In this document: positions 1 to 10,223 of the stretch, in pieces
Position numbering within the stretch: position 1 is the stretch's first letter
How the letters are laid out: each line of letters opens with the position of its first letter
DNA from: Branchiostoma floridae
Lineage: Eukaryota > Chordata > Leptocardii > Amphioxiformes > Branchiostomatidae
NCBI RefSeq assembly: GCF_000003815.2
Contig: NC_049981.1
Span: forward strand, 32,851,628-32,915,627
DNA length: 64,000 nucleotides
Reading direction: 5' to 3'
Translations under genes and position numbers: made by a program
The notes under the pieces: model-generated
What the model saw: the letters and a program-made list of their open reading frames with translations, nothing else
What the model was told of the DNA's origin: nothing
The model's database searches: none

Positions 1-286
1 CCGTAATAGAGACACTTGGCTATTCGGATTGAATAGTTTTGTTTTCGAAATGGTATCCATTAGACATCCAGGTAATAAGATACGCCAAAAAGCAGTTACT
101 CAAGCAGCTGGATATGATATTGGAAACGGTTAGACGTTTCAGATAGTATCCACTATCTTTTGTTAATGACACTGAAGTGATCTGGAAGAAACTGGCCCCT
201 TTTTCAAGTTCAAGTTCATTCCTTATCCGATACAGCATGTTTAATGCATTTATGCTGTACAAAATCCCTTGTTGAAGGGTACTCAC

Positions 287-368
287 CGCAGGCATCCGTT
301 ATTATTCCAACATCATCGATGGCAATGTCGCCGTAAGCGCCGCTGCCACGAACGGTCTCAAAAACAAT
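287..368 (-). CDS. Gene A MAM domain exon 3
   Basis: This 82-bp exon encodes [19 protein letters not shown] followed by VGIITDAC, the conserved C-terminal strand and fourth cysteine of a MAM domain. It is bounded by CACAG at its acceptor and GTGAGT at its donor and ends in phase 1. Identical-length exons occur at 18382-18463, 53729-53810 and 59006-59087. It is the last exon of gene A inside the window. Confidence 0.88.
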
Positions 369-3300
369 CTGTGATGATGTAATAAATCGTCATTGTGATG
401 ACATGTAGGTAATTATGAACATGTGTGGTTACCATTAAAGGTTTCATCTACTAGTATTTTAGTAGTAAGTCATATTATAAAAACATCAAACATATGTCAT
501 TTGCTATGACCAAAGAATTGACGTAACATAATGATAGAACGAAAAGAGCTCTTTATTAAAGAGACCAACAAATTCGAATGCAACTATTCCACAAACTGTT
601 TGATTATGTTTTCAACTCAGAACTTCATTGTGCAAACTGGCCGTTTCTAACTATGTTTTTTCCCGTGTCCTACCAAAATATCCGGGGGGGGGGGGGGAAC
701 CAAGACTTGCGCTTCCACCAGTCAATATACTAGAATACCATTTGTACAGATTTATTGCATCTTGTCAATCAATCTGTTATTTTGCCTTTATGTGTTTGTT
801 CAATAAAAAAAAATCGAATTCCATCCAAATTTCTCCACGTTTCCAGACAAAAAGAAAACTACTCTTAACATCATAAAACCCACACAGAGTTACTTATTAG
901 CCTAGAGTACTCGCTCACAATAGTGTTAACCTAGCCTCTACCAGGCACCACAGGTCGCTAGAAAAATAGTAAAAATTGGTCAGATGAGACAGAAAACACG
1001 CCAGAGGAGTACCGTTTGCGACCGGCCGGACAACACTCCTAGGCCAATTAACCCCTACTTGGCCAAAGTCCCCTATTCGGCCATTCGGGTGTCTGGTAGA
1101 GAGAAGTGTTTACCGTTGTCTGTCATTTTGTCACTCGCAATTAGCCTTCGGGCACAAATCTATTAACTTGTATTTCTAACCTGTAAGAATCCTTCCCGTT
1201 TTGGCAGTGCCAACTCGCTGAACTTCCAGTGGTCCCCCTGGAAGTCTGACCTACTGAAAATGGCCTCTCCAAGGCTGTTGTTCCCGCGCTGTTTCACGTA
1301 CACGTTGAGGGTGCCGACTTGTGTGCCGTACATGTGGTAGTTAAAGTTCAGACAGAGGTTGTTCTCCGTGTTCAGCGGTGCGCTGATGAGCCGAGCCGTG
1401 TCACCTGCGGTACCACCACTGGCCTCAACGTACATGTACTTCCCTATAGAGGAACAAACAATACATTACAGTGAAGAAGTGTATTCCAAGATTTTTAATT
1501 CTCTGTAGAATTTGACCTTTTGTCACAGGAAGAGGGGATCGGACACGTGCCCCTACCAATTTCGTAATACACGTTAGTTTACATCTTGCTACATTTTGTA
1601 TTTTGCGTAGTCTGGTTTTCAGTGAAAAATACGGTAAACTCTCGGGCTATTTTGCAATTTAGCGAGCTCTAGCCGATCTAAAAAAATCGGCCGACGTTCG
1701 CTTGAACTGAGAGGCAGGCTTAACCCTATCTAGACCAGGGGGGGGGGGGGGCTAAAAGTGTCTGCGCTAACTTTGACGTCGTATAACTGGCGAACGACGT
1801 GTGCTAGGACTACGAAACTTGGTGACTTTTCCTAAAATATTGTTAGCAACAATTCTAAGAAAAAAAATTTAGTTTGTGATTTTTCGCGTTGCCATGGCAA
1901 CGGGTTTCTGACAGGCATATTTTCCCAAATTTACTAATTTCAGCTTGAATTATGGGATTTCATAGTTTTATTGCTAGATCAAACTTGTTTATTCATATCA
2001 TTAACATCCTGTGTAATTTTAAGTTACATTTCTAATCAAATATTCATGATTTATGCTAATTTGATGACGTCATGGGTCAAAATCCAAGATGGCCGACAAT
2101 GTCATTTTCAACGATAAATACATGTAATTTTTACTCAAATACCGTCAAAATCTTTGATTTCCTTACAAAACACAATCACTTGATCATGTCTAGTCCGTTT
2201 CTATTAGGTTTTGGGGTTATATGTGGAAAAAGCCGTATTTTATAACATTCAAGCTTGTCGATCCAAGATGGCGGACAGATGACGTCATTTTCTGACGTCA
2301 TATAGACGTCAGTGTCGTCGTCATTGGCAACAAAGGACTTGGCAGACTTAGACACCAATAAGATAAGCTTTATAGTCATCATTTTGTTCAATACATTTAA
2401 GTATAGCGGAAATTTCATATTTTGAAGATCTTAGCGCAAAATATGACATTATGAAGCAGAGTTACGTCATATTACGTCATAATCACGTAACGTGTTGTCA
2501 TGGGGCGGCCCAGTGTTACTGGTGGGGGTGTGCTGACTCCCCCAGACCTGTACCTGTACTATTGCGGAACGTGTTGTCATGGGGCGGCCCGGTGTTACTG
2601 GTGGGGGTGTGCCGACTCCCCCAGACCCGTACCTGTGCTATTGCGGAACGTGTTGTCATGGGGCGGCCCAGTGTTACTGGTGGGGGTGTGCTGACTCCCC
2701 CAGACCTGTACCTGTGCTATTGCGGAACGTGTTGTCATGGGGCGGCCCGGTGTTACTGGTGGGGGTGTGCTGACTCCCTTATACTGTACCTGTGCTATTG
2801 CGGAACGTGTTGTCATGGGGCGGCCCAGTGTTACTGGTGGGGGTGTGCTGACTCCCCCAGACCCAGTCCGTGTCGTCGCTCGTGTCTTGTGTGAAGCCGC
2901 AGCCCCCGGCTCCGTGCTGGAAATCACAGAGTGCCCAGGGCTCTGGAAAAAGAACAGAGGATAAGATGTATATATACTCTTGTCCATTTTGCATGTTTAT
3001 GTATAATTATATTCATATGAAACATCTCATTGGAAACATGGAAGAGCACCTATGTTGGGAATCAAAAAGGAAGCGAAATAAGACAATGGTGCGTCATGTA
3101 CTATCACTGTATCGTTGACGAAATTGTGCCGTTTACTACAGATTGTCATGGTATAGTAGACGTAAATCATAACGAAGTCGACAAGGGGAGGCACGAAGCA
3201 GGGTCATAAAAATAACTATTCCTTGCCGGGGCGAAACGATAAAGAAATGGACGAAGTACGGCAACGATAGTGTGCAACATACTTACCGCCCGAGGTGCTG

Positions 3301-5860
3301 GGTCCGGTACCGGTGGANNNNNNNNNNNNNNNNNNNNNNNNNNNNNNNNNNNNNNNNNNNNNNNNNNNNNNNNNNNNNNNNNNNNNNNNNNNNNNNNNNN
3401 NNNNNNNNNNNNNNNNNTAAATTTTATTAAGGAAAACTAAACGAAATCGTTTCGCATGGCCACATTTGTACAACATTATTTGTCCTTTCTGGACGCTTAC
3501 CGAACCGAGCATAGACATGTTCGTTTTCAAAGGTGGAAATCTCAAAGCCTAACATGGTCATTTAACCCGCAATCCTTGTAATGCTTTGGATCACTTCTAC
3601 GCAACCTTATATATATATATATATGTTGTTTATTGTATATAGATGCGTATACAGCAATAATCGTAAATCGAAAGCCCTGTTCTAACGTCAGACCAGACAA
3701 CGGTGGTCATCTGTTGTTCGAAATCAGCAAAAATACGACTTTGCCATGCGTTTTTACATCGCCTCGCTAAATACCTGTCCAGCAGATCCGGGAGGGCCGG
3801 GAGGTCCAGGAGGTCCGGCCTGACCGGCTGGGCCCTGCGGACCGTCTAGTCCATCAGTTCCAGGTGGACCGGAAGGTCCTGTTGGACCGGGTGGTCCTGC
3901 CTGACCGGCTGGGCCGGGTGGTCCTGTCTCACCGGCTGGACCGGGTGGTCCTGTCTCACCGGCTGGACCCTGTGAACCGTTCAGTCCATCAGATCCAGGC
4001 GGACCGGGTGGTCCTGTTGGGCCTAGTGGTCCTGCCTGACCGTCCCTTCCAGAAGGACCGGAAGGTCCGACTGGGCCCTGCAGACCGTTTAGTCCATCAG
4101 ATCCAGGCGGACCGGGAGGGCCTGGTGGACCGGGAGGACCATGTGGTCCCGTCTGACCGTCCCTTCCAGAAGGACCGGGCGGGCCCTGCACACCGTCCCT
4201 TCCAGCAGATGCAGCAAGGCATCCTGTTCATTAGATAACAATTGATGTTTCATTTGATCGTCACAAGAAAACATACAATTTTGGTGTGGTAAGATCTCCG
4301 TGTACATGCAACAAACAACTGGATGCGACTTTGGAAACGGTCAGAGTCCTTTAGACGTTTCAGGTAGCCTCTCAATTACCTTTCGTCAGTGACCGAGGAG
4401 AGCTTCTTGGAATGCAAGTTTTATACCCTATTATCACCCAAATAGCCGAAGTATACGTGGTTTATCAAATTAACATCATACATGGTGAGTTATGCTGCTA
4501 CTGAAAGAAATAATAACTATAAGAGGTTGAATAGAAAATATAAAGCAAATCATTCAAATAAGTGTCTCCTACCCCCAAGAGTCATCGGCAATGTAATCTT
4601 GTTCGCAAAGTCTCCAGTGTTGTGCACGGATCTCTTGGCTCGCTGATGCACTTCAGCTCCGTACAGAAAGGTGGCGCTTTTACCACGCCTATCTCCGTTC
4701 ACGTCCTCCTGAGCATTCGGGCCTTGAAGACTGACCTGTTGGGCGACATTACATATACCTCATTAACTCCGTATCAAGCTAATATGTTTATCTTGCTTGT
4801 CGTTTTTAGTCTCGCTCGTCAGGCTGACTAACAGGTTGGCAAAGGTCAAACTCGACCAACCGTGTAATGTGAACACGTTCATCTGGAGATCTGTCCTGCA
4901 GGTCCAGACTAAAGACCGCAGGGGACGACTTTTCTCCTCATTGCACTCGTGCAGACAAAGTCGTTAAGTTTGTAATGCTGTGCACCGGGACCAAAATCTC
5001 TTGAAGGCTGTCATCGTTTGTTAAACATACCAAAATATTCTTGATACCAAGGCACAATCCAAAATTGCACAAGTCCGCTTTATAACCTTGCCTAAAGTCA
5101 TGGCAACTTTATTTCTACATCACGTACAATAACACATCACGTTTAACTTTTTTTAGATTTACAGAAAGTTGAAATAACATATAGCCAAAAGAACATACAG
5201 CATTTCGTCTTTACCAGAGATACAATTTCTTTTACTCTTGATCTGATTTCTAATAACAGCAACAATTTGTCTTGTCAACCAGCAGAACTATACATTTGTT
5301 TTACCCTTGGTCTGTTTTCTTGGTAGAGGCTGGGGAGCAAAAGTGGAACAGGAAACCGTTACAGTTCATTACCGGTACCTGCAAAATATTGCGTCAGCTC
5401 TTATGATCTGGGGTTTTTAGCGTCGTTTAAGCACAAATAATGTGGGTAGAAGTGCTAAATAACACAGTCTCACGCAGCACCCTGAACCAAAAAAAAAGTA
5501 TCTATTTGGAGTTCGTCTTGAATTAGAGAGAGAACTACTTGTACTAAACGGTCTTACCTGCACGTCTAGGTGTTCTCTCCATTGTCGCAGCTCTTGCACA
5601 TGCGATTCCATTTCCTTCAGCTGCGCTTCAGTTTCCTTCAGGTGCGTTTCCGTGTCCTTCAGGTGAGACAGCTGTAACTTGATCTCGCCCAGTTCCGCCC
5701 CCAGCCGCACCATTACAAACACGACGACAAACATGGTGACGAAGCTGACAATCACGGCCGTGACAGCCACGATCAGTGTACCCTGGCCATTTGATGCCCC
5801 TTTACCCCGCACGGCTCCGATCTTGGGGTAAGTCATGTCGTACAGCGTTTCGGAACCCAT
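287..5860 (-). CDS. Gene A: type II membrane collagen-MAM protein, 3' part outside window
   Basis: Predicted exons on the minus strand are 5558-5860, 4573-4735, 3775-4223, a gap-damaged exon ending at 3287, 2790-2940 (or 2942), 1181-1443 and 287-368. The protein reads as a short cytoplasmic tail, one membrane span (about residues 28-51), an amphipathic coiled coil (52-101), a hinge with RAKR, a Gly-X-Y stalk of about 140 residues, a Ser/Thr/Pro linker and a complete MAM domain. By comparison with gene B, SRCR and fibrinogen-related exons should follow to the left of base 1; this is inference. The ATG at 5860 was chosen because MGSE/MGSK starts are shared by genes A, B and C, with a purine at -3 and G at +4. 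Two N runs hide most of one exon and the proximal promoter. No in-frame stop is seen in the visible exons. Confidence 0.82.
369..1180 (-). other. Gene A intron between MAM exons 2 and 3
   Basis: No exon is seen here. The stretch holds a 12-13 base G run near 685-698 and a short plus-strand ORF (984-1166) with no recognisable features. Confidence 0.5.
1181..1443 (-). CDS. Gene A MAM domain exon 2
   Basis: The 263-bp exon encodes the MAM core, starting [19 protein letters not shown] and including the [11 protein letters not shown] cysteine strand. The acceptor is CTATAG and the donor GTTAGA. It is entered in phase 1 and left in phase 0. The four paralogous exons in the window have exactly the same length. 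Confidence 0.92.
1724..2490 (+). mobile_element. TTAA-flanked dispersed element rich in CRE, YY1-like and RFX-like motifs
   Basis: The element starts CCCTATCTAGACC directly after TTAA (1720-1723), followed by a long G run. The same start after TTAA occurs at 63919 (cut by the window edge) and, inverted, at 19478. The gene B intron has an uninterrupted TTAA at 20055-20058 in the homologous context, so this copy is an insertion. Inside are TGACGTCA palindromes at about 2065, 2280 and 2293, AAGATGGC(G/C)GAC motifs near 2085 and 2268, and a perfect RFX-type palindrome GTTGCCATGGCAAC at 1888-1901. The far end runs into the minisatellite at 2491 and no matching terminal inverted repeat was found, so the class is undetermined. 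No transposase ORF is seen. Confidence 0.6.
2491..2870 (-). repeat. 79-bp minisatellite made of a MAM exon tail plus its splice donor
   Basis: Five copies start at 2491, 2570, 2649, 2728 and 2806, with periods of 79, 79, 79 and 78 bp. On the minus strand each unit is the last part of MAM exon 1 ([18 protein letters not shown] region), and four of the copies are followed by a GT donor (GTACAG or GTACGG). Only the copy at 2806 is continuous with the 5' half of the exon, so it is the functional one. Its intron begins GTACAGTATAA, as in gene D, so reading past the native donor meets TAA at once. The extra donors lie at 2712, 2633 and 2554. Confidence 0.9.
2790..2940 (-). CDS. Gene A MAM domain exon 1
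   Basis: The exon encodes [20 protein letters not shown] and continues to FRNSTG, with the first two MAM cysteines. The acceptor reads CCAGAG, so the exon may start after CAG (2942) or after AGAG (2940). The visible end of the preceding exon fits the first choice (phase 1), while gene B fits the second (phase 0). The donor is GTACAG; the tail and donor are copied in the adjoining minisatellite. Confidence 0.88.
3287..3317 (-). CDS. Gene A linker exon, mostly lost in assembly gap
   Basis: The last bases of a Ser/Thr/Pro-rich linker exon ([10 protein letters not shown]) lie before a GTAAGT donor. The rest falls in the 100-N gap. The gene B counterpart is 111 bp, and flank comparison puts the acceptor about 15 bp inside the right end of the gap. 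The visible end is 7 bp longer than in gene B, which shifts the exon end to phase 1. Confidence 0.6.
3318..3417. other. Assembly gap, 100 N
   Basis: Exactly 100 N, probably a placeholder of unknown true length. The homologous gene B interval between the same flanking bases is roughly 115 bp and holds most of the Pro/Thr linker exon. Confidence 0.97.
3418..3774 (-). other. Gene A intron between collagen and linker exons
   Basis: The intron is homologous to gene B 20864-21219 and contains a short (TA)n run near 3608-3624. Nothing else is seen. Confidence 0.6.
3775..4223 (-). CDS. Gene A collagen stalk exon
   Basis: A single 449-bp exon (phase 1 in, phase 0 out) starts [11 protein letters not shown] and continues as near-continuous Gly-X-Y triplets, ending SAGQ before GTATTT. 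It has two copies of the 27-bp unit for GPAGETGPP (around 3922 and 3949), where gene B has five. A trimeric collagen helix projecting from the membrane is the expected fold; Pro is frequent in the X and Y positions. Confidence 0.93.
4573..4735 (-). CDS. Gene A hinge exon with RAKR motif
   Basis: The 163-bp exon (phase 0 in, phase 1 out) encodes the region between coiled coil and collagen. The bases for RAKR followed by Ser lie at 4631-4642. RAKR matches the furin consensus R-X-K/R-R and is kept in genes B and C. It is preceded by the conserved block TFLYGAEVH and followed by FANKITLP. Confidence 0.9.
4736..5557 (-). other. Gene A intron 1
   Basis: The intron is homologous to the gene B and C first introns but lacks the MITE that interrupts gene B. 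No exon, repeat or site was recognised. Confidence 0.5.
5558..5860 (-). CDS. Gene A first coding exon: tail, membrane span, coiled coil
   Basis: It codes 101 residues in phase 0 up to a GTAAGA donor. The tail [15 protein letters not shown] holds YPKI, which fits a YxxΦ sorting motif. RGKG before the span supports the N-in orientation. The span is longer than in gene B because of an extra VVVF. The following [19 protein letters not shown] stretch has heptad spacing. Confidence 0.9.
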
Positions 5861-5874
5861 TGCTGGATATTTCC

Positions 5875-5974
5875 NNNNNNNNNNNNNNNNNNNNNNNNNN
5901 NNNNNNNNNNNNNNNNNNNNNNNNNNNNNNNNNNNNNNNNNNNNNNNNNNNNNNNNNNNNNNNNNNNNNNNNNN
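5875..5974. other. Assembly gap, 100 N, over the gene A proximal promoter
   Basis: Exactly 100 N starting 15 bp upstream of the ATG. In gene B the corresponding interval is about 250 bp and contains the 5' untranslated region plus conserved CCAAT and CRE-like motifs, so the gap hides the gene A proximal promoter. Confidence 0.95.
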
Positions 5975-7212
5975 GATTGACGATTTGTAGTCAATCGGCA
6001 CAAGGAAGAAATACCGATCTAATTGGTGTGCTAGTGCCTGAGGGTCAATTTGTAGTATTGGATAAAAGATATCGCTTTAGTTAAGTTACTGGATAAGATT
6101 CTATATATACTATACAGATTCTTCCATCTAGATTATGTGATGCATGAAAACGGATTCTGTTGTTTTGTTTAATTTTTTTTTATTCTGTCAACAATTACTG
6201 GGGTCACTGGAGCCAGCGACAGGTCATGTTTTATCTGTTCTTGTTACTGATAGAGTTTCACACTTTGTTTGCTTCATGATCAGGAGTAGTAAAAGTTAAT
6301 GGTGAACAGTGAGCATCACGGACATGGTAAAACATAGCACTGCCTCTGTCTAGAGTTCCTCCTCTGAGCATGCCGTAATTCAGAGGCTGTCGGGTCATGC
6401 CCGACACACGACGAAGTTTCGCAACTAAGACCGATGATTCCCGACCGCCTTGCTTTAAAGGGTCACTGGGCAAAATGTAGCATTTCTAGTTTGATTATTG
6501 TGACATACGCCCGGGGCTCAGTTTGTCCTCCAATACCTACAGATTACGTTCTCACTTGTCCTGATGAGGTTAAAACCTTTTTTATGCGATGGTGAACTTA
6601 AGAACTTTCATTTTCTTAGAACTAACAACAAATAAAACATCATGTTAGAGACAGTGTGACCAAGCACGTCATGATTCTGAGATTCCGTGACCGCCTTACT
6701 TTAAAGGGTAACTGGGTAAAATGTAGCATTGCAGGTTTGGCATACGCCGCGGGCTCAGTTTGTCCTTCAATACCAAAAGATGAAAGATTATGTTATATCA
6801 TTAAAATCACTTGTGCGGATGAGGTTAAAACCTTTTTAATGTAGTATTGGTTTTCTCTTTGTAACGATGAAAGTAGAAAATGTACACGGTTAGTGCAGTT
6901 TGATTTTGACTCTTACCAACAACGTACCTGTCCTGACCTCTGATAACCCGTGTGTAGAGACGACCGGTTTTACAGACGTGGTGTGTACAGACTTGTTACA
7001 GTCGCGCTGGAGTGTGTGTTTATACAGAAATCACTGATGCATGAAATACCCAAAATGCAACTTAAATGTCCTTATATCTCAAGGTACAGTAAAAATACGT
7101 GTAAGACCAGTGACGTGAGCAAGCAGAAAACAGACCAGCGCGATTTGGGGACAAGAATGTGTCGGAATTTCTTTGTTCGATGATTTCCATTTGGGTAGTC
7201 TATATTCAATCT
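5975..7212 (-). other. Spacer upstream of gene A, proximal half
   Basis: Homologous to 24180-25100 (gene B) and 46180-47200 (gene C). It contains the anchor GTTTATACAGAAATCACT at 7018. A local duplication is unique to this copy: the block with GGTCACTGGGCAAAATGTAGC near 6460 recurs as GGTAACTGGGTAAAATGTAGC near 6704, each followed by GGCTCAGTTTGTCC. No ORF of substance is seen. Confidence 0.6.
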
Positions 7213-8259
7213 TAGAGGAGGCATCCGGCCTATCCCACAATACATTGCGGTTTCCGGTCTACGCCAGATATATACGTTGGACCGGAAGTTCTAGTTCATT
7301 CGAAACTATGTCGGCGCCTCAGACGGATGGGAAAGCGGTGTCTCCCGGCTTTTCGTCCTGTAAGCATAATAATATAAATAATAAAGACAGCTAATGTTCT
7401 ATGAGGCCGATAATGTGTATGAAACATATGGAATTCCAGATAAGGATAGAGACATAGTAACCTTAGCGGGAATGAGGGAAAATCATAAAGAGCGGATTAA
7501 CTCAGCATTGTACCAGACACTTTCAGTACATCGAGCGGACAAACAGGTTCAGTCAATCATTCTCTTGCTGATATCATGCACGAGTAAGCACCCTGGGAAT
7601 AAAACCACGTGAAACCAGATCACAAGCACCTTGAACCGGAAGCAGAATGAACCGGAAGTATATAGCACCTTGAGTCTACGTCTAGCGCAACACAGTAGAC
7701 GGAACCAGCCTCACGGAAAACAGGGATATCAAAATAGTTTGTCAGTTTGTACCGTATCGATAAGTCGCTATTCCTGACATGGGAATGCTTACAAGCTGAT
7801 ATTGTGTCTGCCAACCTGCGGTGCGGCCGATTTTCTCTGGTAGCTTCAAATTGACAGCGATAATCCCGGGGCTGCCGGCAAACAACACAAGTGCCAGCGC
7901 AAGGTCACCAAAAATTCCCCGCACCAAAGCTGCTTGGAGTGGCCAGACGTTGTGTGGCAAAGGTGAGTCTCTACCATCTATCGTTGCACAATTTTGTGTC
8001 TCTGGCATCCTTTGTAAACTCAACCTCCTTGGTAAACTATTTTCTCCGTATTTTCTTACAAACAGTCGCCGTATCGGGCGAACGTAAGTTGTTGGGGGGA
8101 GGGGGGCAAAGCTTGTTTTGTGCGGAGGAGACATGAACCGCAAATACCATGACGTTTTTAACAAAACCAACGTAGAATTTCAATATTAGAACATATGTTT
8201 CAATTTTGATTGTATTAAAAATCTGGGAGGGGCGACAAAATTGTGCTACAAATCTGTTT

Positions 8260-8608
8260 CAGGGCTCAAAATACCACCTACATAATTATGCATGTTAGTG
8301 CAGGTAAAATTGGAGTTTTTTCAGGTATTTCTGGTGTCTACCTGCACCTATATTAAAATTGCACTGGTCCATATACTAGGTTTTATACATAAATGTCCTG
8401 GAGATGTAGGTGGATTTGATTGTTATTAGCTCAGCATTGACTGTTACCACCTATTAAGTATATATTAAAAAAATGGTTCCTGAACAATTTTAGTATGATC
8501 CATACTTTCAAAATTCAGAATGGTGCAGGTTAAATTTGTCTGGTGTAGGTAATTTTCAGTGTTACCTGCACCAGTGCAGGTATGCAGAAAAAAGTATTTC
8601 GAGCCCTG
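8260..8608. mobile_element. Nested hAT-type MITE
   Basis: About 350 bp with inverted ends CAGGGCTCAAAATAC and GTATTTCGAGCCCTG. CAGGG termini are typical of hAT non-autonomous elements. No clean target duplication is seen. The interior has repeated TACCTGCACC-like motifs in both orientations. Confidence 0.6.
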
Positions 8609-8756
8609 GTTTTAGATCCAGCGTCGTGTGTACACTGCTGTGCTAATTTTTAGCAGGGCCAATACTTAAAATCAGTCAAGTCTAATTTTCCTGCTTGTAA
8701 TGATATGGACAATAGTAAACCGTTACAGTAATGTCCTGATCTTATGATCAGTTAGG

Positions 8757-8880
8757 CCTGGATGATGTATGCATGGGCTGGCATTTTTGCTGGAAACCTT
8801 TACAGTTACAAGGTTGGCAATGTAAATGTAAATGTAAAATTTTCCTGCAAAAATGCCAACCCATTCATACGTCATCCAGG
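8757..8880. repeat. Long hairpin (imperfect palindrome)
   Basis: The left arm CCTGGATGATGTATGCATGG and the right arm ending CATACGTCATCCAGG pair over about 34 bp, including GGCATTTTTGC with GCAAAAATGCC. The loop holds short AATGTA repeats. Probably a small foldback element. Confidence 0.6.
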
Positions 8881-8959
8881 TACATAACAGTGCTGTTCAA
8901 GTACCGCAAACCGACCATGCAAAATGGCTTTGAGCCTTTTGGCATAATCAGTTGCGTAC

Positions 8960-9040
8960 TTGGTTTTGTGAGTTTGGCTGCCCGGCTCCAGTGCGATAGG
9001 TCGCAGATTCGAATCCCGGGGTTGAGCTTGCGGTAAAAAC
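8960..9040 (+). repeat. tRNA-like B-box stretch, possible SINE relic
   Basis: GCAGATTCGAATCCCGGG contains a pol III B-box-like core (GATTCGAATCC), but no full cloverleaf and no clear A box could be drawn. It is best read as a decayed tRNA-derived SINE head. Confidence 0.3.
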
Positions 9041-9390
9041 TGTTCTACTCGCCTCTAGCGTTTCACAGGACTAATCATGATTAGTGTGCCTATTGTCATT
9101 TCTGTGTCATGGATTCAATCTTATCCCTCAATACAGTGGTTCGACGATGGCGGTGAATTCTAAAGCACATCTTAGAGATGGGAGTGGGAAGGTATCACAC
9201 CTTCGTCAGTTGACCCCCATCAACCACTGCAGACAGCCTTGATGACTTGGACTACAGTGATGAAGACAGTGAGTTGTGAAGCAGTAACATGTTAAAGATT
9301 ATGCCACAGAATAATAATAAAAATATGTGGTGATTGCAGTCTTTCAGTAGTATATATGACAGTCTAATACACTTTATGGAAAATGTAAGA

Positions 9391-9607
9391 TGTTGCAACT
9401 GTAATACTGTATATACACGGTACACCGTATGGAAAACTCAAGACGGTGATATCTAAAGCCTTAGTAAAGGAAGTTGCAACTGTAATACTATATGAACACT
9501 GTGGAAAACCCAAGACAGTGATACCTTGTTATAAAAGGAAGTTGCAACGTGATACACATTCACTGTGCAAAAATCAAGACAGTGAAACCAAGAAGATGTT
9601 GCAACAT
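9391..9607 (+). repeat. Degenerate tandem repeat
   Basis: GTTGCAAC recurs near 9392, 9473, 9541 and 9598. It is followed by GTAATACTGTAT-like and CAAGACAGTGA-like motifs at variable spacing (about 57-82 bp). Confidence 0.55.
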
Positions 9608-9680
9608 AACTCTATTGTCTATTAGTATATACTAGTGATATAGTAGTAATTGTGGTACAACATGTTGTATCTGTCATAAT

Positions 9681-10223
9681 TTACAGAGAAGACAAATCAC
9701 TATTATACACATTGTTTTTGTCATCTGCTCCCCACTTGCCTTTCTTCACAACTACTATTGAAGCTCCAAACCCATTCTGTACAGGGTGTAGTTCAAACTT
9801 GGGTGTAGATGGTAATGTAACAGATACGATTTCTTCTCTCTTCATCATCTCAACAGGCATGTAACCAATAATTTTCCAGTGGTTTACCAAGGCATCGATT
9901 TTAATAGCATTTCTGTCCTAATGGTTGTCCGGTTCAAAGTCCAATCTAACTGGAACAGGCCTCATGTTGACTAACATTTTGTCTTTTACAGCTGCAAGAG
10001 TGTCTTGGTATTTCCTTTCTCGTGTCAAGCCGCGCTGTTCAATGGTGGCTGCCTCCAATTCTTCATCATCATCACTGTCTTCACTCTCTACTGGAGATGG
10101 ATGGGAAGTGGCTGATGCAGGAGTGAGGGAGCCACTAGCTGGGCAGCAATATGGACAGTCTCCATAATCCAGCACCGGCATGTTCTCAGGGGTATGGATG
10201 CCAGACTGACTAAGAGTTGGCAC
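9681..10223 (-). pseudogene. Decayed ORF with HIRAN-like segment inside the 5-kb element
   Basis: One reading frame runs from 10223 to 9681 with a single internal TAG at 9918-9920. Upstream it contains CPYCC, an acidic ESEDSDDDEELE stretch and PVPVRLDFEPDNH. After the stop it continues DRNAIKIDALVNHWKIIGYM. The pattern EPDNxxDxNAI...IGYxP resembles HIRAN domains (for example HLTF/RAD5), with the stop where Gln would be expected. The acidic-linker-HIRAN order is sometimes seen in multicopy invertebrate ORFs of uncertain role. The assignment is by motif memory only. Confidence 0.45.

Noticed and set aside
2491-2870. CRISPR-like regular repeat
   Set aside because: Units are continuous with no unique spacers and derive from an exon, in a eukaryotic gene.
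2451-2894. Plus-strand 147-codon ORF of repeated [12 protein letters not shown]
   Set aside because: It is the antisense of the exon-tail minisatellite; the 79-bp period makes all frames look open.
3864-4238. Plus-strand ORFs opposite the collagen exons (also 21309-21818)
   Set aside because: Arg/Asp/Leu-rich shadow of the GC-rich Gly-X-Y repeats on the other strand.
7307-7360. Short first exon of a plus-strand gene (MSAPQTDGKAVSPG, donor GTAAGC, upstream CCGGAAGT)
   Set aside because: Lies in the subterminal part of the 5-kb element and no matching second exon was found.
7742-8170. 142-codon minus-strand ORF
   Set aside because: No recognisable motif and within a decayed transposon; could be chance.
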